From assembly GCF_901000735.1 (NCBI RefSeq), contig NC_081551.1, forward strand, positions 10,201,227 to 10,265,226: 64,000 bases of DNA, read 5' to 3'. Below are positions 36,105-46,736 of this stretch, piece by piece. Source of the DNA: Corylus avellana. Lineage: Eukaryota > Streptophyta > Magnoliopsida > Fagales > Betulaceae. The first letter of the stretch is position 1, and each line of letters begins with the position of its first letter. The notes beneath the pieces are model-generated. The model worked only from the letters and a program-made list of their open reading frames with translations. It was not told the DNA's origin and searched no databases. The translations under genes were made by a program, and so were the position numbers.

Positions 36105-37036
36105 TTCGGCATACATTCCTCTTATCCCAGGCGGGGCGGGAAATTTTACTCAAGGCAGTGGTACAAGCAATTTCAACCTACTGTATAAGCGTATTTAGGC
36201 TCCCTAATACATTATGTTCCCAACTAAACTCTCTCATGCAACAGTTTTGGTGGGGCGCCTCAAGCGTACATTGGATGAGTTGGCACAAGATGGGCCTCCC
36301 CAAGTCTAAAGGAGGGATGGGGTTTCGGGATTTTAGATGTTTTAATAAGGCTCTCCTTGCCAAACAATGTTGGAGGTTATGGCGAGAGTCGAACAGCCTA
36401 GTCGCTCGCATCCTGTCGGCGAAATATTATGCTCACAGTTCTATTCTTGAGGCAAAAGTGGGGCACAAACCATCCTATGTCTGGAGGAGCATTGTAGGTG
36501 CATGTGAACCGTTGCAAGAGGGTCTGTTTTGGAGGATTGGCAATGGAGAAAATACGAAGATCTGGGGCGATAAATGGGTCCCCCGTCCCACAACTTTCGC
36601 TGTACAATCGACCCCTCGGATCCTTGAACCGGAAGCAAAGGTGGCGGAACTCATTGATAGAGATCTTCAAGGGTGGAATAAAGAGTTGCTCGAGCGGGTT
36701 TTTGTCCCGAGAGAGGTGGAAGCCATTATGTCCATACCTGTGAGGTTATACTGCATTGATACTGTCATCTGGAGGGAAACTTCCAATGGTCTCTTTAGCG
36801 TAAAAAGTGCCTATCACGTGGCCATGCAGAAGGAAACACAGAAGTAGGCGAGTAGCTCCAATACTACATTTTTTAAGAAGCTGTGGGGTACCTTATGGGG
36901 TCTAAAAATCCCCAACGTGGAGAAGAATTTCCTTTGGCGTGCCTACCACGAGATCCTACCCACCAAAGTGAATCTATGCCGAAGGAAGATTGTAGGAGAT
37001 GCGCTGTGTCCAGTGTGTGGGCGAGAAGATGAGACC
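36105..37036 (+). pseudogene. LINE fragment (end of RT region and zf-RVT), truncated at both sides
   Basis: The frame to 36846 reads FLLSQAGREILLKAVVQAIS, MQQFWWGASSVHWMSWHKMG, SKGGMGFRDFRCFNKALLAK and so on. It aligns along its length with residues encoded at about 27050-28000 of the complete LINE but is clearly a different subfamily. A TAG stops the frame at 36845-36847, and homology continues through FKKLWGTLWGLKIPN and [20 protein letters not shown]. It ends abruptly near 37036, before RNase H and with no poly(A), against the kinase sequence of WAK-like copy C. The left edge begins inside the domain, next to the tandem array. Confidence 0.8.
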
Positions 37037-37575
37037 AACTTTGGATTTCTTGATGGCTACAATTCTATTATCCAATAAAAATCCTTTATAAACAGTACCG
37101 AACCCTCCTTCGCCAATGATTAGCTTCTCATCCTAATTCTTTCTGGCCTTCTTCAGCTCTTCTGCGCTGAAAATTGTGGCTGTTCCAGCTGAATTTTCTT
37201 GTGGGGAGAGTATCTGATATAAATATAAACCCCCATTTTGCTGAAAGAACCTTTCTCTACGCTTGATTAGCTTTCTCTGCCTGACTATCAAGTACAGCCA
37301 CAAGCTACTGCAGAAGGGCAAACCTATAAAGCCTATACCAAGACCTACATTTTGAAGGAAATTGGAAAATTATTGCTCAGAAAACAAAAAACAATCAATT
37401 GCAAATTTCATGGAATACAGTAAATATATATACTTACCAATGGCCAGCCCACTCACTAAAATGAGTTTCAATTCACACCCAGTTATTCCATCTTTTCTTC
37501 CGTCCCCTCGGTACCACTTGGGCCAAGAACATGTATAATTCCCTTCCGTGTCAACACATCTTTTTGGTATTTTGC
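37037..37575 (-). pseudogene. WAK-like receptor kinase copy C, two partial exons
   Basis: Exon remnant 37575-37438 encodes a truncated EGF-like module (KCKIPKRCVDTEGNYTC, then WPKWYRGDGRKDG) ending GLAIG before a GTAAGT donor. The EGF CSC motif reads CSW, a lost cysteine. After a short intron the last-exon remnant starts at 37344 behind an AG (GLGIGFIGLPFCSSLWLYLI, a membrane segment). It runs through RQRKLIKRRERFFQQNGG to the P-loop ([20 protein letters not shown]), where it abuts the LINE fragment at about 37037. There is an in-frame stop after EELKKARKN. Catalytic loop, activation segment and exon 1 are missing. It is clearly a paralogue of copies A and B. Confidence 0.85.
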
Positions 37576-38558
37576 ATTTGTTGATGTTAGTATATATTTT
37601 TCATAGATACTGTATATATGAAAAATATATAATAACAGTTGAGTTTGGGATCCTCATACTGTTTAACGTCTGTGGAATTAATATAAGTATTAGAGCATTT
37701 TTATTGAAATATTTAAAATTTCTTTCAATCTAACTTTAAAAATGTACTAGTCACTTTTCAAAACTACTAAACATCAAACTCTTTAAATATTTTTCTATTT
37801 TAACTAAATATTATTATTTTTTATTGATAAATCTAACTACCATGAAACTAACTCACTTCTTGCATATATGCGAAATTACTTTGAATGCTCAAGAAAATCA
37901 CATCAGGTCAACACGAGAGAAATCAAAATTTTCAATTGAGGCATAACAAAAATATGCAGACAAATGGCAAAGATTCCATCCCAAGTTCAATGTTGTGTAT
38001 ATAATAAGTGCTGTTCCAGAAAACTAACAAAAGAAAAGGATAAAAAAAAAAAAAAAATTTCCTGGGATTAGCAAACGTACAATAATAGCCATGCATTTCT
38101 AATGAGAACAAAGCACTAGATCCACCGCCGTGAAATCAACTGCAAAAGGAAAATGAAAAAGAAACTCATAAAAGAATTTGTCATGAGATTTACGTGAGGT
38201 TTCTCTCTTTGTCTGGCTATGCAATGAAAAGAAAAGGGGATATATTGGTAAGGAAAACAAAGTAAAAGGGGAGGGGGGAATGAAACTTCTGGAGGGAAGG
38301 AAAAATAAGGGGTATGGAAAAAACGAAAATATTAAAAAACTAATAGCTTTTACTTTTGGTGGCTTTATATTTTTAGAAGAAGACTGACAAATGTTAAATT
38401 TAACTTTGAATAAAAAACTAGATAAATTATATTTTTTTGTGGATAAGTAATAAGTTAAAAATAAAAAGTCTGATAGGATGCTCTTAGGCCCAACTTTAAA
38501 AGAACTTAGAGAAAGCATGCAGTATATTAGAAATTCATGCAAAATTTCTGTATCTTCT

Positions 38559-38658
38559 NNNNNNNNNNNNNNNNNNNNNNNNNNNNNNNNNNNNNNNNNN
38601 NNNNNNNNNNNNNNNNNNNNNNNNNNNNNNNNNNNNNNNNNNNNNNNNNNNNNNNNNN
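38559..38658. other. Assembly gap (100 N)
   Basis: Exactly 100 unknown bases. Sequence on either side (37576-38860) is AT-rich with no gene that I can support. Confidence 0.99.
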
Positions 38659-38864
38659 ATATCCCCCATTATAATTCTCAGAAGAGGATTTAAGTTTACT
38701 GTGTTTTTTTTTGTTTTTGTTTGTAAAACTGCCCATAGATCTGGAATTCTCATCGGCATATAGACGGAGGAGGACCCCATCAATATTCCTTGTATTCAAT
38801 GGGTCAAAACTAGTCAACGAATGAGGATTGATTACGCTAATCTCTAATTATATTTAGATAAATT

Positions 38865-39175
38865 TATAAGATCCCGCTTACATACGGCTATTGTAGTTTA
38901 AGCAATGATTAAGATTAAATTTTTCAAAAAATTTCTTCATTTTTTCTCCTATTAAATGCTTCTAAAAGTAAGTTAACTTTAAAATTTAATTTTAATCATT
39001 GCTTACACGGATCCGGCTTACATGCTGTTATAATCAACGGTCAAGATTTAATTTTAAAGTCAACTTACTTTTAGAAGCATTTAATAGGAGAGAGAAAATG
39101 ACAAATCCTGCTTACACTACAGCATGTAGGCCAAATCCTGCTTACACTACAGCATGTAAGCCAAATCCAAATTTA
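38865..39175. mobile_element. Foldback repeat with 44-bp inverted arms
   Basis: CTCCTATTAAATGCTTCTAA, continuing AAGTAAGTTAACTTTAAAAT (near 38945-38990), pairs with ATTTTAAAGTCAACTTACTT, continuing TTAGAAGCATTTAATAGGAG (near 39050-39092). Outer ends carry GCTTACAT/ATGTAAGC phrases. A 32-bp unit (CAAATCCTGCTTACACTACA...) is tandemly doubled at 39103-39165. Confidence 0.6.
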
Positions 39176-39359
39176 TAACAATGATTATTAATCTAATAAT
39201 AAATGCAAGTTCCCATATGGCATTAAATTACATAAAACAAATTAATAGTATATTTTTTTTTCAAACTACAAATTATGACAATCACATGTATTTTAAATAC
39301 ATTGTAATTTAATAAATTGAATTAATCAAATTTAGAGAAAAACTTTGTCAAAAAATATA

Positions 39360-39625
39360 ATCCTAGCAAACAAGAAATGATCACTACAAGTAGCCAATAG
39401 GCACCACATATATAAAGTGTTCCCAATTATAATAGAAGTAACTTTCATAAAAGTATCTTTGATATATAATATCTTTAATAAAAGTCACTTTTATAAGTTT
39501 AGCTGATTAGCTAGTCCAAAGTATCCTTTAGTAATCATTTTCCAGAAATAATTTTCTATAGTGAAAGAAACAAATGAAGATAGCAACGAAAATAAACTTG
39601 TAACGGAAAAACGCTAGTCACATCT
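39360..39625 (-). other. Remnant of WAK-like upstream region (copy C)
   Basis: The order of phrases AGGCACCACAT, CCAATTATAATA, TATCTTTGAT, AGCTGATTAGCT, TCATTTTCCAGAAATA-type and GAAAGAAACAAATGAAGATAG parallels the regions upstream of copies A (about 49970-50110) and B (about 57090-57270). Copy C therefore once had the same upstream region, and its exon 1 has been lost. Confidence 0.55.
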
Positions 39626-40109
39626 ACGCTATTACTCCAAAATGATTAATCAATTTGGAGTTTTCCTAAAATTAATTATAAAGCTCAATTTCATGCACCT
39701 AGTAACTAGCTAATGTGAAACTTAGCACCCATCACTGTCTTTATAAACCACTCACTCTATATGGGTTTCTTCTTATCTTCCTAATATAGGACCGGAGTGT
39801 TACAAAACTGGTCAATATAAGCACGTCTTTATATTGTCAATGAATAATACTACACTTACTCTAATTTCTTTATATAATTTTTTCACACTCATAGATAGAT
39901 TTTAAAAGTACCATTGCATATGAGATTGATTTTTATTGGATTTTGATCCAATTATGATTTTCTATATATATGGGGAATGCTAGGTGCTCTCCCAGTGTAA
40001 AGAAATAGAGATAAGTGTAATAGCATTCTTGAGCTGTTGAGTTATTAATCTGAATCCACTTAGATTTTTTATTTTTTATTTTTATAAAAAAAAATAGTAA
40101 CATAATTGT

Positions 40110-40345
40110 TGTTACCGTGCACAATAATTGATGAACAATATAGAATCGATAAGAGAGAGAGTCGAAACACAGATTTAACGTGGTTCGGCAATTTGCCTTC
40201 GTCCACAAAGAGGCCGCTATATTTTTACTCTTCATGATTCAGGGTTACATCATATATATATATATATATATAGGAAAAACCCTAAACCCTACTTGTACGG
40301 ACGTATTAAGAAAATTTTCAAAATACCCTGTACCGTACACCCTCA
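40110..40345 (+). mobile_element. Copia-type LTR fragment
   Basis: TGTTACCGTGCACAATAATT opens a segment with TTTAACGTGGTTCGGCAATT and TTGCCTTCGTCCAC, a phrase common in plant Copia LTRs. It has an AT microsatellite at 40254-40271 and no clear right end. Confidence 0.4.
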
Positions 40346-40482
40346 GCCACCTACTTTATTTTCTAGGTTTTTATTGTTTCTTAAATACGGTGAAGTTTTT
40401 AGTAATTTTTGTAACACTCAAGCCTAATGACATAATATTGTCCCTTTTTTGCTCTTCCGAAGACCCGAACCACCATACTTCC

Positions 40483-40823
40483 TAATGTTTGGTGGTATTT
40501 GGCCTCTCTCAATCTAATGTTTGGCGGTGAGGCTTTCCTTACACTTATAAAGTAATCACCAACTCCTTCCATAACTGATGTAGAATAACCTCAACAATCT
40601 CCCCCTCACACATCAGGCTCTAGGTCGAAGCAGAGACAACCCATTTCACCCGTGAACTGTTGAGCTAAAACTTGTTGGTTGACCCTGGGCTTTGATACTA
40701 GTATTGGGTGATCTTGGGCCTCTCCCAACCCCAAGCTAGCTTAAGAGGTGAGTCTTTTTCTCACACTTATAAAGTGACCACCAGCACTTTTCACAACCGA
40801 TGTGGAATAATTCCAACACCTAA
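40483..40823 (-). mobile_element. TRIM element, block A copy
   Basis: Two short LTRs (40488-40596 and 40702-40818; about 110-117 bp) flank about 105 bp. Read on the minus strand, the internal part begins with a primer-binding-like CTAGTATCAAAGCCC and ends with a purine tract TGTGAGGGGGAGAT. CCTAA is duplicated at 40483-40487 and 40819-40823. There is no coding capacity. The same element sits at the same site in block B. Confidence 0.75.
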
Positions 40824-41184
40824 GAGGTCACCCATCATGGCCCTACTCTCGCATAAGCACGCTTAATTGCGGAGTTCTAATAGATTTATAGCTATCACGG
40901 CTTTAAAACGCATTGTTGTGAACAAATGTGCGAGTATACATATAAGCACATCCCCAACTTCAGGCAATGTGGAACGCCACAGTTTTTGTTAGTTCTTGTG
41001 TTGGCTTAATTCAGTTCCAAAATGCAGATGCTACTGTTCACGGCTCAAACACTGATATAGAATACTCAGAATCCAATCTCCACCGTTCATAATGTAGATT
41101 CATGTGTTATGAACGTCCCTGCAAAATTTCAGCTCAATCGGACCACAAACGCCCATCGATCGGAGTTGTTGATGAAGACTGGAC

Positions 41185-41455
41185 AGTCCGGGTCCGGACC
41201 CCAGAAGCCAGAAACTTGATTTTTCAAGCAGGGTCCGGACCTCAATTCCTCCCCCGGGTCCGGACCCCAGTTCCAGAAAGTGATGCTTGAAGGAGATGTC
41301 CGGACCTCCAGAAGTTGGGTCCGGACATCAGTTCCAGAGAACACGTTTTTGTTGAGATGTCCGGACACACGAATTGGAGGTCCGGACATCACTAGGTTAC
41401 GAATAAGTAATCCTAGCCATGTCCGGACCTCAGATCTACCATGTCCGGACACGGC
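41185..41455 (+). repeat. Array of GTCCGGAC palindromes in the 5' LTR
   Basis: Nine copies of the 8-bp palindrome GTCCGGAC lie between about 41185 and 41455. The 3' LTR (about 44680-44965) has ten. Flanks alternate between GGG..CC and AT..A forms. The extra copy sits in the only sizeable difference between the LTRs. Confidence 0.85.
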
Positions 41456-42045
41456 AGTATTATGTTGTGTATTTTTCTATTTAAGCTACGTGAGTTTGCC
41501 ATTGTAACTTACGTATTTTTGGAGAGCAAAATCAGAGAACTTAGAGAGAGATATTGTTCTAGCTTATTTGAGAAGGGATTAAATACGTGAAGCCAATCGG
41601 AGTTCCGGTGAAAGGAAATCTTATAGAAGAATTGTGCCAGATGTTCTGGAAAGGGCTACTGCGGTAGAAGTCAAGTGGGTCGCTTGTCGTGTACAAGGAA
41701 GAGTAGATTGCAAAGGTTTTGTAATTCTTCTTGTATTCCTTATTCTTCTTATAGTGGATTGATTTCCTGGGTTTGGCTGCCCCGGAGAGGTTTTACATTT
41801 AGAGAGTTCTCTAAATGGTTTCCTCTTCGTAACCAAATATCTGTGTTCTTGATTTTCATTACATATCTGTATTTGGTTGATTATTGATTGTTAGGTCAGA
41901 TCTTATTCCGCTTAATATTTGTGAATCACCTAGACATTTAAATAGGTGTCGTTTGGAGTCGTATTTAGAATTTTCAATTGGTATCAGAGCGGGTTCACTC
42001 TGTCAAAGGATTAAATTCCTGAGTGTGATCCTATATACTTTCTAG

Positions 42046-43013
42046 ATGTCCAAAACTCTTGATTGTTTTGAAGCTATTATGTCTTCTGATAAACAGTATT
42101 ATTCTGATTATGATTCTGATAATGAAATTGATCTTCAGGAGACTTATAATTTGTTGTTTGTGAAATTCTCTGAGCTACAAGTTATTAATTCCAAGAATCT
42201 AAAGAAACTCAGAGAGGCTAAACATGATAAAGATGAGCTAATTGGTGAATTGAGTGATTCTCTTGATTTGTGTAAAACATTGAAATCTGAAAATCATGAT
42301 CTTGCTAATAAAGTTGAGTCATTAGAGAATGAATTAAAGGAGTCCAAAACTCTATTGAAAAAATTCTCTAAAGATAATCTTGAAAAAATTTTGCATACCC
42401 AAAAATCTACTTGTGATAAACCTGGGATTGATTTTGACAAGATTATTGCTCCTTCCTCTAACCTTGCTTCTTCTTCCAAGAAAGTTTTTGTTGAAACAGA
42501 AAACTTGGAAGAGTCATTGGATAAAGATAAGCTAGTTGCTGTTCACTCTTCAAGAAGAAGAGGAAAAGAAGTCTTAAAGAAAAAGAAGAAAACAGCCACT
42601 GCGACTTCAAGAATAAGAGGGGTAAGAAAGGTAAGTACCATTGTGCTGAGAACTTTTTACCTAGAAGCAATTCCAACATTGTTTACCTTGCAAGGAACCA
42701 ACCTTCTCAAAGGTTCATTCCTACATGCCACCATTGTGGGATTATTGGTCATATTAGACCAAATTGTTCTAAGTTGAAATTCCAAAGACCTTGGAATAAA
42801 AAGGCTGCTCCTAAGAAAGAAAAAGGTGGTGTAGAGTCATGTTTGTCTAGATCTAAGTATATGTATATCCCTCCTCATATGAGACAAGCTTCTCCGAAAT
42901 TTGTCCATACCTGCCATCATTGTGGCAAAGTTGGTCATATTCGACCTAACTGTTTTAAGTTGAGACCTCGTGAGCATAAGAGTGAGAATTCATATTCTAG
43001 GAAAAGGTTTTGA
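42046..43013 (+). pseudogene. Gag of the TR-GAG element, coiled coil plus two zinc knuckles, one frameshift
   Basis: The frame 42046-42777 encodes an acidic N-terminus (MSKTLDCFEAIMSSDKQYYS) and a long Leu/Lys/Glu coiled-coil region (about residues 40-120). It then becomes basic (SRRRGKEVLKKKKK). Near 42590 homology moves to another frame, giving CDFKNKRGKKGKYHCAENF and two knuckles, CHHCGIIGHIRPNC (42726-42767) and CHHCGKVGHIRPNC (about 42912-42953), stopping at 43013. A later patch reads KKVWVRKVDTIHPL, like the sequence that precedes protease in Copia polyproteins. The matching knuckles look like an internal duplication. Gag proteins form the particle and bind RNA; this one has a single shift, so it may only just have lost function. 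Confidence 0.75.
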
Positions 43014-43129
43014 GGGGCTATGCATAATGATGAAAGGAGTGTTATCTAGGTTAGATGAGTTTGACAAGAGTCACAAATCTGTACCTAGGGTTAAGAAGGT
43101 TTGGGTTAGGAAGGTCGATACCATTCACC

Positions 43130-44483
43130 CATTGAGGGGGAGTGGTAGTGATCTCACCTAAATTTAGGTGAGTAAATAACATGTCTAGGAATTGTTGTTT
43201 TGCTTATTTTTGAAAATCCTAGAGCATGTTGTTTTTCTTTGCTTTGCATTTTTTTTTGTTTTTCGCTTTCTAGTTTATGCATTGCATTTTTGTTTGTTGT
43301 GCATTTGTTCTCGTTCATGTGCATTTCTTTTGTGAAAAATTTCAAAAAGACAAAAATATGTTACTTTGATTGTTTTCTTTTCTTTCTTTTGTCTTATGCA
43401 CCTAGATAGTCCATTAATTTCTCATGTTGCTTTTTATGGATTTAATTCCTTGCGTCTTGGAATGTTCTTAATATGCATGAGATGAAAATTTGTGTCAATG
43501 AACTTGTGTTTGTGGTTACCTAAAGCCTGAGCTTATGTGGTACATTTTGCCTATGCTTTATCTATTGTGCACAATTAAGCTTAAATTGAGGTTCTGTTTC
43601 ACTTTAGTTGTGAGGTCTGTTAGGTAACCATATGAGGTTTTTGACTAGTCATATTTTTCAAATTGACCATATGCTAGTTGAACCTAGGGCTTAAAAATTC
43701 CTGCTTTCTCTTTTGTAATAAGCACCAAAAGTTTAAGGACACTTTCTCAAAGAGAAAAATAAACAAGATAGTGAAACAAATAAAATCAAAAGATCATATT
43801 CCAAAAGGAATTTATTTCACTGTGTCAAACTTATGCAAAATGTATTACAAAGAGAAATGTATAGGATGAGAGTGGCTAGGTCCTAGTATGATAAGGTTTG
43901 ACTTTTGATTTGATATACTTGTCAAAACCTCATGATGGTGAAACTTTCTCTTCATTTTGTAAGTTGAAAATTTTTCTCTTTGGATGGCTTACACACACAC
44001 TACACAAGCATGGGTTGAATGAAACATTTTTCTTTGCTTGGGTTAGGCAATATGAGTTTCTTGCCATTTCTAGTCTCATGTATATTTTGCATATTTGGAG
44101 CATGTTTGGGATATTCGTTGTGCAACACATGAGTCATTGATGTGTGTATCATGTGTGTTCATTTGACTTTTGAGGGGGAGAAACATGTTTTGTTTTGTTT
44201 TGTTTTGTTTTTTTTTTGTGCTTCTTGTTGATTATTGAATCATATGTTGAGGGGGAGTTTTTAGTGATGTGTGTTCATGATCTTGCATTCTACGTCATTT
44301 TTTTTATCATGAGTTTTATTTCTGTACTCCTGTTCCACATATGCCTTGATGTATTTTGTGAAGTGTTTCAGGAAATATGAAGACCTTTTGTCATTCTGTG
44401 ACAAAAAGGGGGAGTAAATATGGGGAGATGATGGGATTGGCTCGACATTTTGGTTTTGTCACTGAATTGCCAAAGGGGGAGTT
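43130..44483 (+). promoter_or_regulatory. Non-coding 3' interior with five GGGGGAG purine tracts
   Basis: Purine tracts with GGGGGAG occur near 43135, 44172, 44249, 44406 and 44474. The last one directly precedes the 3' LTR and is the likely plus-strand primer. No pol-like frame was seen in this stretch. Confidence 0.6.
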
Positions 44484-46736
44484 TGTTAGTTCTTGTGTTG
44501 GCTTAATTCAGTTCCAAAATGCAGATGCTACTGTTCACGGCTCAAACACTGATATAGAATGCTCAGAATCCAATCTCCACCGTTCATAATGTAGATTCAT
44601 GTGTTATGAACGTCCCTGCAAAATTTCAGCTCAATCGGACCACAAACGCCCATCGATCGGAGTTGTTGATGAAGACTGGACAGTCCGGGTCCGGACCTCC
44701 AGAAGCCGGGTCCGGACCCCATTTCCAGAAACTTGATTTTTCAAGCAGGGTCCGGACCTCATTTCCCCGGGTCCGGACCCCAGTTCCAGAACACGTTTTT
44801 GAAGGAGATGTCCGGACCTCCAGAAGTTGGGTCCGGACATCAGTTCCAGAGAACACGTTTTTGTTGAGATGTCCGGACACACGAATTGGAGGTCCGGACA
44901 TCACTAGGTTACGAATAAGTAATCCTAGCCATGTCCGGACCTCAGATCTACCATGTCCGGACACGGCAGTATTATGTTGTGTATTTTTCTATTTAAGCTA
45001 CGTGAGTTTGCCATTGTAACTTACGTATTTTTGGAGAGCAAAATCAGAGAGCTTAGAGAGAGATATTGTTCTAGCTTATTTGAGAAGGGATTAAATACGT
45101 GAAGCCAATCGGAGTTCCGATGAAAGGAAATCTTATAGAAGAATTGTGCCAGATGTTCTGGAAAAGGCTACTGCGGTAGAAGTCAAGTGGGTCGCTTGTC
45201 GTGTACAAGGAAGAGTAGATTGCAAAGGTTTTGTAATTCTTCTTGTATTCCTTATTCTTCTTATAGTGGATTGATTTCCTGGGTTTGGCTGCCCCGGAGA
45301 GGTTTTACATTTAGAGAGTTCTCTAAATGGTTTCCTCTTCGTAACCAAATATCTGTGTTCTTGATTTTCATTACATATCTGTATTTGGTTGATTATTGAT
45401 TGTTAGGTCAGATCTTATTCCGCTTAATATTTGTGAATCACCTAGACATTTAAATAGGTGTCGTTTGGAGTCGTATTTAGAATTTTCAGTTTTGATTCAA
45501 TTTTAATTAGAACATGTGTATTGTTGGGGGAGCTTTAGAGGGGAGAATTTTGGTGAAAATTTTCGGGGAGGGTCAAAAAGATGCTGATATTAATTGGATT
45601 TTTTTTAAATATATATATATTGTTACTTCCACTCGAATTCAAACTTTTGTTCCGCATACAAAATTTGTACCTGGACAATATATTGTGTAAATGGTTAGAA
45701 TGTTTTTGTTTCAAAATTAAAATAAGAATATATGTACAGTTTTATCTTGTGATTGATCGTTTAATAGAAGGCATTAATGAGTCTTGAAAGAAAGAGTTCC
45801 ATATGGAAAAGTGATATCAAGCTATGCTTTAAAACAATGTTTTAGCGTATATAATTGGGTGTACGCTCTAGTAATGTGGGAAGCACCGTATGCTCGTCTG
45901 TACAGATTGTGCGCATGGCTATGGGCTGTAAGGCACCTTGATGATGCAGCAGGCCATTAAATCTTTTACGGTGGTAATTGTACGATATAGTGATTTGATT
46001 TAGATTGTAGGATACTTCTAAGTATGATCCAACGGTTGGATTACCTAACCATTATTAATATCAACTATTAGATTAAATCAAGTTAGATCTAACAGTTGAA
46101 ATAAAAATAATCGTTACTACCAAGTATGATCTAAAATCATAATTAAAAAATATTTAATTATAAGTATGATTTGACAGTCAATATTAAGTACATGTTAGAG
46201 ATAAGTGCAATCGAACAGTAAGAATTAAAAGACCATTAGTAACAATTATTTTTTTGTTAATTATGAAAATACATATTTGTTAATGAATATAGACACTAAA
46301 ATTGTTGAGTTGGCTGCTTTGACAAGTCACTAAGATTGATTGAAAAGGCACTTCTTCATCTATAAATAGGCCACTCATTGTAAGAATTAGGTAATGAAAT
46401 GAGCCGCACTTTATTGAAAAATTTCTTACATACCACTCCACATTTAAGCAAAGTACACTTGCCAAACAACAACAGATATACAATCCCACAGCTAGCAGCT
46501 GTACAAGACAGCAGAATACAACAAAACAATTACTCCAAATAACACCAACATTGCTCTTTCAACCAGAATAGAATACTCAACACTTGAAGAATAGTGTAGA
46601 GAGAATATGTATGTCATCACCATCTATTGAGCATTTTGTTGAGGCTCTAAAGCAAACATAACTCTCTTTAAGACACTAAAACGAGAAGTTGAATTACCCA
46701 AAAAAAAAAACAAAAAAGGGTGTATGTATGCCACAT

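Larger units (their letters stand above)
40982..45493 (+). mobile_element. Gag-only LTR retrotransposon (TR-GAG type), young
   Basis: LTRs at 40987-41976 (990 bp) and 44484-45488 (1005 bp) both start TGTTAGTTCTTGTG and end GAATTTTCA. They are almost identical apart from a small block at about 41195-41285. A perfect 5-bp target duplication, GTTTT, lies at 40982-40986 and 45489-45493. The primer site TGGTATCAGAGC is at 41979-41990, and the polypurine tract CCAAAGGGGGAGTT precedes the 3' LTR. The 2.5-kb interior encodes only a gag-like protein. There is no protease, integrase, reverse transcriptase or RNase H. Related to Copia by primer site and gag style. Non-autonomous. Confidence 0.85.

Noticed and set aside
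41185..41455. CRISPR-like array from regularly recurring GTCCGGAC
   Set aside because: The repeat is only 8 bp, spacers are irregular, and it lies in the LTR of a plant retrotransposon.
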